This document shows, one piece after another, positions 1 to 3,203 of a stretch of 5,292 bases of DNA (position 1 is the first letter of the stretch; each line of letters opens with the position of its first letter). Origin of the DNA: JAFGIT01 sp016929465 [NCBI: Candidatus Coatesbacteria bacterium] (GTDB lineage: Bacteria > B130-G9). A program made the position numbers and the translations under genes. The notes under the pieces were generated by a model. It was not told where the DNA came from. It did not search any database and saw nothing but the letters and a program-made list of their open reading frames with translations. The DNA lies in the NCBI GenBank assembly GCA_016929465.1, contig JAFGIT010000306.1, forward strand, positions 1 through 5,292. The letters are read 5' to 3'.

Positions 1-190
1 CCGAATATTCCTCACGCAGTTCCTGTGCCTCGGACTTGAGCTTCGCTATATCAGCCTTGCGGCCGGCGATCAGCCCGTCCCGCCGGTCTATGTGTCTCAT
101 CACCGGGTCCCACAGGACCTTCTTGAGCACAAAGACCAGGAAGAGAAAACTGACAAGCTGAATGACTATCGTGAGATTAATATCAACCAT
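1..190 (-). CDS. atpF: F-type ATP synthase subunit b, N-terminal part (cut by window edge)
   Basis: Subunit b forms the peripheral stalk that holds F1 against the a subunit. Reading down from the ATG at 190-188 gives 63 codons before the window ends. A short N-terminal stretch (VDINLT) leads into one membrane helix at about residues 5-23 (IVIQLVSFLFLVFVLKK). The family-typical VLWDPVMRHIDRRD follows at about residues 25-38, then a charged, helix-forming stretch rich in K, E and R, the beginning of the stalk coiled coil. Position after the c genes agrees with the usual B-E-F order. The ribosome binding site is weak: an AGGC-like stretch about 11 bases upstream and no clear AGGAG. No internal break is seen. 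The hydrophilic domain and the downstream delta, alpha, gamma, beta and epsilon genes are outside the window. The family assignment is firm; nothing can be said about the missing C-terminus. Confidence 0.93.
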   Translation of the reverse strand, partial: MVDINLTIVIQLVSFLFLVFVLKKVLWDPVMRHIDRRDGLIAGRKADIAKLKSEAQELREEYS

Positions 191-307
191 ATTCTAATAT
201 CGCCTATTCTGCATTCAGCCGGTTTGTGTGTGCCCAATGAAACTGAGCCCCAGGACATGCCTGCGGCCGTCACCATGGGCAGAACAAATCAATGGCATAT
301 AGGTCTG
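191..307 (-). other. 117-base intercistronic region with inverted repeats between the short c gene and atpF
   Basis: This gap is long for an atp operon. On the transcript it can fold: the arm at 274-281 pairs with 231-239 (TGCCCA/TGGGCA plus two more pairs across a one-base bulge). Inside that loop, CAGG (251-254) pairs with CCTG (260-263) around a five-base loop, with three more G-C pairs outside a mismatch (247-249 with 265-267). No T-run follows, so it does not look like an intrinsic terminator. A role in RNA processing or in setting the ratio of c to b is an inference. No convincing gene was found in it. Confidence 0.35.
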
Positions 308-565
308 CTAACCACCCACGACGAAGATCAGAAGAAGCGCGATAACCAACGAATAGATTCCCGTTGATTCGGAAACAGCCTGTCCGATAAGCATCGTTCT
401 GGTCAAGAGGCCTGCCTCCTTCGGAGCACGAGCGATACCCTCGCAAGCGCGCCCCGCCGCATAGCCTTCGCCAACACCAGGACCGATAGCCCCGAAGCCC
501 ATGCAGATGCCTGCCCCCAGAAGAGCGGCCGCCTTGATTATGGTGGAAGAAGTTACTGGGTCCAT
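308..565 (-). CDS. atpE: F-type ATP synthase subunit c, single hairpin, Na+-type
   Basis: This 85-residue proteolipid is the normal rotor-ring subunit, of usual family length. Helix 1 (about residues 9-40) carries the glycine-rich packing motif with GPGVGEGYAAG at 28-38. The polar loop contains R46-A47-P48. Helix 2 (about 54-82) contains GQAVSESTGIYSLVIAL. Lined up with the well-studied Ilyobacter tartaricus Na+ ring (Q32, E65, S66, T67, Y70), the counterparts here are E33, E66, S67, T68 and Y71. That is a complete Na+-coordination set with Glu in place of Gln at the first position, as reported for some anaerobe rings. E66 is the ion-carrying carboxylate. The ATG has a strong AGGAG five bases upstream, the best ribosome binding site in the window, as expected for a subunit needed in many copies. 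It lies 87 bases downstream of the four-hairpin c gene and is about 60% identical to its first hairpin by hand alignment. Confidence 0.96.
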   Translation of the reverse strand: MDPVTSSTIIKAAALLGAGICMGFGAIGPGVGEGYAAGRACEGIARAPKEAGLLTRTMLIGQAVSESTGIYSLVIALLLIFVVGG

Positions 566-570
566 TACAT

Positions 571-577
571 CTCCTCT
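571..577 (-). promoter_or_regulatory. Strong Shine-Dalgarno (AGAGGAG) of the one-hairpin c gene
   Basis: The transcript reads AGAGGAG, then five bases, then ATG at 565. It is clearly stronger than the site ahead of the four-hairpin c gene (AAGGGA about 11 bases from its ATG). This supports higher translation of the short c subunit than of the long one from the same mRNA. Confidence 0.75.
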
Positions 578-591
578 TACAACTGATTTAA

Positions 592-611
592 CCGACGGCG
601 CCTGCCGCCAG
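592..611 (-). promoter_or_regulatory. Intercistronic stem-loop between the two c genes
   Basis: On the transcript CTGGCGGC (611-604) pairs with GCCGTCGG (599-592) around the loop AGGC: eight pairs, two of them G-U. It sits 26 bases before the ATG of the short c gene and is not followed by a T-run, so it is not an intrinsic terminator. Plausible roles are RNA processing or shielding of the 3' end of the upstream message, or setting relative output of the two c genes. These roles are inferred. Confidence 0.4.
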
Positions 612-652
612 ATGAATTCTATCTATTCGATTTATGTGATCAATTGTGAAAA

Positions 653-1615
653 TCAGACTACGAACAACAGGAATAGGGCAACAATCAACGAGGCAATCGC
701 CGGCGATTGGGCGACAGCCTGCCCGATGAGCATAACCCGCATAACGAGCGAACTCGTCCTCTCATTTATGCGAATCGCGGTGCAAGCCGATGCAGCTGGC
801 ATGCCAGTTCCTACACCGGCGCCGATCGCGCCAAGGCCCATCGAGAAGCCGGCGCCGAGATACGCCGCTATCTTGACGATGCTCGCACCACTTCCTTGCA
901 CGAAGATAAGCAAGAATGCAACAACAAGGGCGAAAATCGCCGATGTTTGAGTGACGGCCTGGCCTACTAGCATCATTCCCAGGACCTGACCACGAACCTC
1001 CTCGCGTCTGGCGACTGAAGAGCAGGCTGCCCCACCAGGAAGTCCCCCGCCGATGCCGCTGCCGAAAGCGCCGAAGCCCATCGCAATTCCCGCCGACACA
1101 AGCCCGAAGGCCTTCTCGAGACCACCCGTGAATCCCGAATATAAAAGAATGAACGCCACGACAAGTGCGAAGATGACTGGCGTCTCAGCGACCGCCTGGC
1201 CCACGAGCATCGTCCCGGTTATCTGGCTGCTGATATTCGGACGCCTCGCGACACCGTCACACGTCCTTCCGGCGCAGTATCCAACCCCGATCGCCACTCC
1301 GAATCCCGCAATGCCCACTGCGATGCCGGCTCCCAGCATGGCGGCCATATTGATGATCGCGTCGCCCTCGGTGCCAACATTTGTGCTAATCATAAGGACC
1401 GCAATTACTAGTGCGAATATTCCCGATGTCTCAGTGATCGCCTGTCCGATCAGCATTGTCTTGACCAGCTGTCCCGACGCCTTTGGCTGACGCGATATGC
1501 CAAGCGCGGTCTGACCCGCGGCGAAACCTTCTCCTATGCCAGCCCCGATTGCGCCGAAGCCCATGCAGATACCGGCTGCAAGATACTTGATGGCCTCTGC
1601 CCAGAATGCGTCCAT
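653..1615 (-). CDS. atpE: Fused four-hairpin F-type ATP synthase subunit c (quadruplicated proteolipid)
   Basis: A 320-residue membrane protein made of four c-subunit hairpins in tandem (about residues 1-79, 80-161, 162-240 and 241-320), eight membrane helices in all, versus about 80-90 residues for a normal c. Every unit keeps the GxGxGxG-type helix 1 (in unit 2 the second glycine is Ala) and a helix 2 with L-I/V-GQA (GQA at 57-59, 139-141, 218-220, 298-300). The ion-site residue is E62 and E144 in units 1 and 2 but Q223 and Q303 in units 3 and 4. Only unit 1 keeps the second Na+ ligand (E29); the counterparts are V111, G190 and T270. The loop changes from RQP (42-44) to RRP (124-126), RRE (203-205) and INE (283-285). 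The ATG at 1615 lies 15 bases after the atpB stop, with AAGGGA about 11 bases upstream. The open frame and divergence between units argue against an assembly artefact. It is F-type by neighbours and motifs, and probably shares a ring with the short c. Confidence 0.93.
   Translation of the reverse strand: MDAFWAEAIKYLAAGICMGFGAIGAGIGEGFAAGQTALGISRQPKASGQLVKTMLIGQAITETSGIFALVIAVLMISTNVGTEGDAIINMAAMLGAGIAVGIAGFGVAIGVGYCAGRTCDGVARRPNISSQITGTMLVGQAVAETPVIFALVVAFILLYSGFTGGLEKAFGLVSAGIAMGFGAFGSGIGGGLPGGAACSSVARREEVRGQVLGMMLVGQAVTQTSAIFALVVAFLLIFVQGSGASIVKIAAYLGAGFSMGLGAIGAGVGTGMPAASACTAIRINERTSSLVMRVMLIGQAVAQSPAIASLIVALFLLFVV
656..895 (-). repeat. c hairpin unit 4 (carboxylate replaced by Gln)
   Basis: Residues 241-320. 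Helix 2 reads GQAVAQSPAIASLIVAL, with Q303 (CAA) for the carboxylate and P305 two residues on. Helix 1 has T270 and P273. The cytoplasmic loop is the most divergent (I281-R-I-N-E285), with the R-x-P motif lost. It is predicted to be ion-silent. Confidence 0.88.
896..1132 (-). repeat. c hairpin unit 3 (carboxylate replaced by Gln)
   Basis: Residues 162-240. Helix 2 reads GQAVTQTSAIFALVV, with Q223 (CAA) where the ion-carrying Glu belongs. Helix 1 has G190 at the ligand position and a proline, P193, three residues later. The loop is R-R-E (203-205). The packing glycines are intact, so it is predicted to be a structural, ion-silent ring position. Confidence 0.88.
1133..1378 (-). repeat. c hairpin unit 2 (carboxylate kept, Na+ ligands altered)
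   Basis: Residues 80-161. The carboxylate E144 is present (codon GAG). The helix 1 ligand position is V111 and the residues after E144 are T145-P146 instead of S-T. The loop R-R-P (124-126) is kept. It could carry an ion, but the Na+ coordination shell looks incomplete, so H+ or weaker Na+ binding is possible. Confidence 0.88.
1379..1615 (-). repeat. c hairpin unit 1 (active, Na+-type)
   Basis: Residues 1-79. It is the closest of the four units to the separate short c subunit, sharing AGICMGFGAIG in helix 1 and TMLIGQA in helix 2. It has E29, the RQP loop (42-44), and E62-T63-S64 with F67 in the position of the Na+-site tyrosine. It is judged able to bind an ion, and Na+ is plausible because E-T-S conserves the hydroxyl side chains of E-S-T. 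Confidence 0.9.
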
Positions 1616-1630
1616 TAGAGCACTGATCCC

Positions 1631-2314
1631 TTAATCCGATCGAACTGCGACAGAAGTATATGTCAGAAATAGCATGGTGAATACAAAGGCCTGAACCGAT
1701 CCGACGAATATTCCGAAGAAGCCGTTCAGAACGACCGGTATGAGTATGAAATAGAGCAGATGTGAAACGACGATAATGATGATCGCCCCGCCCATGATAT
1801 TCCCGAAGAGACGGAAAGAGATCGAGATTACCTTTGCCAGCTCTCCGACGACGTTGAGAGGAGCCATGAGAAATATGGGCTGGAAGAACTCCTTGAAATA
1901 GTCAACAAAGCCCTTCGCCTTCACGCCCGAGAAATGCCAGATGAAGAAGCCCATTATGCCAAGAGAGAGAGGGGTGTTTATGTCCTTGGTCGGCTCCTCG
2001 AGGCCCGGGATAACGCCGATCCAGTTAGAGATTATCAAGAAAAGGAATAGGGTGCCAATCAGAGGCAAGAAGCCCCTGTCATCCCGGCCCAGTGCATCCT
2101 TGACGAGACCATCGAAGAATCTTGCGAAGAGCTCGACGAGGACCTGAACGCGACCCGGGACCTCCTTCAGACGCCTCGCAGTCAGATAGGCCGCGATTAT
2201 GATAATCGCTATTACCACCCAGGTCATGATCACCGTCATATAATTAACCGTCCCGAGTGGCGAACCCGGTTCACCGAACAGCTGAATCTGGGGTACCTGT
2301 CCTATCTCGTCCAA
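1631..2314 (-). CDS. atpB: F-type ATP synthase subunit a
   Basis: Subunit a is the stator channel that passes ions to and from the c ring. The 227-residue product has the conserved segment SNWIGVIPG (96-104), then the key helix VISISFRLFGNIMGG (162-176) with the essential stator arginine R168 in its RLFGN context. The last helix has GSVQAFVFTMLFLTYTSVA (205-223) with the conserved Q208. Several strongly hydrophobic helices lie between, and the length is normal for bacterial a subunits of the shorter type. The start is TTG at 2314: the next upstream codons in frame are GAC and then the stop of the atpI-like gene, and an AGGGAG lies nine bases upstream. The first internal Met is residue 26. The three-base gap from the preceding stop suggests translational coupling. 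No missing residue was seen that would explain the unusual c subunit downstream. Confidence 0.96.
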   Translation of the reverse strand: MDEIGQVPQIQLFGEPGSPLGTVNYMTVIMTWVVIAIIIIAAYLTARRLKEVPGRVQVLVELFARFFDGLVKDALGRDDRGFLPLIGTLFLFLIISNWIGVIPGLEEPTKDINTPLSLGIMGFFIWHFSGVKAKGFVDYFKEFFQPIFLMAPLNVVGELAKVISISFRLFGNIMGGAIIIIVVSHLLYFILIPVVLNGFFGIFVGSVQAFVFTMLFLTYTSVAVRSD

Positions 2315-2317
2315 GTC

Positions 2318-2671
2318 CTATATCTCCCTGGAGAAGGCCTTGATAGGCTTATCTGAGCTCGAATAAAATCGACATATCAACGGCTCATAGAGTATGAGGA
2401 CCGCATTGCACAAGAAGACGCCTGCAACTGTGGAAGCGAAATCGAAGTAGGACAGCTTGGAGGAGACGAGAAGCGCCGCTCCATAGAGGGCTATCCTTGG
2501 CACGAACCACTTAAATGAAAACGCCGCTGCAGCCCGTGATCCCCTTATGGCTAAGAGGCCGAGGGACTTACTGACCGCGAATCCGAAAGCAACAATGCTG
2601 ACTACCGCGCCAAATCCAAATCCGAGCGCAACGGGCAAATGACCTAGCGTCGCCGCTACCGCGCAGACCAA
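2318..2671 (-). CDS. atpI: AtpI-like small membrane protein (ATP synthase protein I family)
   Basis: A small, four-helix-like hydrophobic protein placed directly before atpB, where AtpI normally sits. In several bacteria AtpI assists c-ring assembly or stability. From the TTG at 2671 it has 117 residues: an alanine/glycine-rich pair of helices (about 1-45), a charged turn (IRGSR, 42-46), helices at about 55-72 and 77-98, and a polar tail. The assignment rests on size, topology and position, since the family is poorly conserved in sequence. The start is uncertain. The frame stays open back to a stop at 2758-2756, and the upstream codons read like a family N-terminus (YLLEFKRRVIKLSST) that would complete the first helix. 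No ATG, GTG or TTG exists there, and the TTG at 2671 lacks a ribosome binding site. An ATA at 2743, nine bases after AGAGG, is a possible unusual start giving 141 residues. Confidence 0.8.
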   Translation of the reverse strand: MVCAVAATLGHLPVALGFGFGAVVSIVAFGFAVSKSLGLLAIRGSRAAAAFSFKWFVPRIALYGAALLVSSKLSYFDFASTVAGVFLCNAVLILYEPLICRFYSSSDKPIKAFSREI

Positions 2672-2776
2672 GGCAGCAATGGTTGATGAGAGCTTTATTA
2701 CCCGCCTTTTGAATTCGAGCAGGTATCTAACTTGTCCGTCTATGCTGCCAAACCTCTATCGTCACAAAAACTAATG

Positions 2777-3043
2777 TCATTCATTGTCAATATCGTCGCT
2801 ACTATCGGCTGATGGAGGCACGAACCCCCGAAGCAGCATACGATATACGTTGAAGAAAGCGGCCCCGATACCGAGCAGTATGCCAATAATCAGAAAAACG
2901 TGGCCTGTGTCAAGCCATCTGTCGATGTAAAAGCCGCCGGCGAATCCGATGCCGATGGCCAGAACGACCGTTAAACCGATCTGTGTGATAAGCCCGAAAC
3001 TTCGGAAGAACTCCCTAACTGCCTCGTCCTGTGGCTTTTTCAT
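2777..3043 (-). CDS. atpZ: AtpZ/AtpI-type F0 accessory membrane protein
   Basis: An 88-residue protein with two membrane helices (about 19-40 and 49-70), matching the AtpZ/AtpI family of putative F0F1 subunits encoded first in many atp operons. Family-like features are a short charged N-terminus, glycines in helix 1 (GIGFAGGFYIDRWLDTG, 31-47), an aspartate-bearing turn (D41, D45), IIGILLGIGAAFFNVYRML in helix 2 and an acidic tail. The family has been linked to cation transport or ATP synthase assembly; its exact role is unsettled. The ATG at 3043 is chosen because GAGGGA lies about five bases upstream. The open frame continues to a TTG at 3085, but neither that codon nor the ATG at 3073 has a ribosome binding site. 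It ends with TGA at 2779-2777, about 100 bases before the annotated atpI start, or 33 if atpI begins at 2743. It is probably the first gene of the operon. Confidence 0.87.
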   Translation of the reverse strand: MKKPQDEAVREFFRSFGLITQIGLTVVLAIGIGFAGGFYIDRWLDTGHVFLIIGILLGIGAAFFNVYRMLLRGFVPPSADSSDDIDNE

Positions 3044-3049
3044 CAAGTC

Positions 3050-3059
3050 CCTCGCGAGG
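3050..3059. repeat. Perfect 10-base palindrome overlapping the atpZ ribosome binding site
   Basis: CCTCGCGAGG reads identically on both strands and ends in the GAGG of the atpZ Shine-Dalgarno site. It could be a small operator-like site or chance. A hairpin is not favoured because there is no loop. Confidence 0.3.
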
Positions 3060-3147
3060 CACAAAACCCCCATCCATAGGTTCAAACACGAATCATGACC
3101 GCACTGATAGTCGCTCTTGGCCTATGCCTCTGTAAGCGACGAGCAGA

Positions 3148-3176
3148 AACTACTAGAAGCCCTGCCCCTGTGTCAA
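3148..3176 (-). promoter_or_regulatory. Candidate promoter of the atp operon
   Basis: On the minus strand an exact TTGACA occurs at 3176-3171. With a 17-base spacer the -10 position is GTAGTT (3153-3148), and with 15 bases it is TAGTAG; both are weak matches to TATAAT. Location fits: about 105 bases ahead of the atpZ ATG and just after the end of the surface-protein gene. The -35 is convincing and the -10 is not. Confidence 0.4.
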
Positions 3177-3200
3177 GAAATTCTGCGTGCAGAATCTCTC
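3175..3200 (-). terminator. Candidate intrinsic terminator after the surface-protein gene
   Basis: Three bases after the TAG at 3206-3204 the transcript has ATTCTGC, AC, GCAGAAT (3195-3189 and 3186-3180). The seven-base arms are perfect, and the tight two-base centre probably opens to CACG. The stem can extend by five more pairs (GAGAG with TTTCTT bases, two G-U). The U-rich stretch TTTCTT follows the core stem. The tail is short and partly in the stem, so termination is likely but not certain. Confidence 0.5.
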
Positions 3201-3203
3201 GTC

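Noticed and set aside
215-298. A 27-codon minus-strand frame in the gap between short c and atpF
   Set aside because: It has an ATG and stop but no Shine-Dalgarno and a composition without protein-like features; the length is expected by chance.
501-1490. Plus-strand open frames opposite the c genes (501-950, 707-970, 1053-1490)
   Set aside because: They lie entirely antisense to conserved c-subunit sequence, and their proline/alanine-rich products mirror the glycine/alanine codons of the real genes. They show no family features.
653-1615. The long c subunit as a V/A-type proteolipid
   Set aside because: Hairpin 1 is close to the neighbouring F-type c, GQA and the loop R-Q-P are F-type, and atpB, atpF and atpZ around it are F-type.
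653-1615. The four c hairpins as a tandem-repeat assembly artefact
   Set aside because: The units differ strongly from one another, the frame is intact across all junctions, and linkers have distinct sequences. Collapsed or duplicated assembly would give near-identical copies.
2744-2763. A frameshift restoring a GTG start (2763) for the atpI-like gene
   Set aside because: The GTG frame has no ribosome binding site and ends at a TAG after 12 codons. Its residues show no AtpI likeness, so a shifted start is not needed to explain the data.
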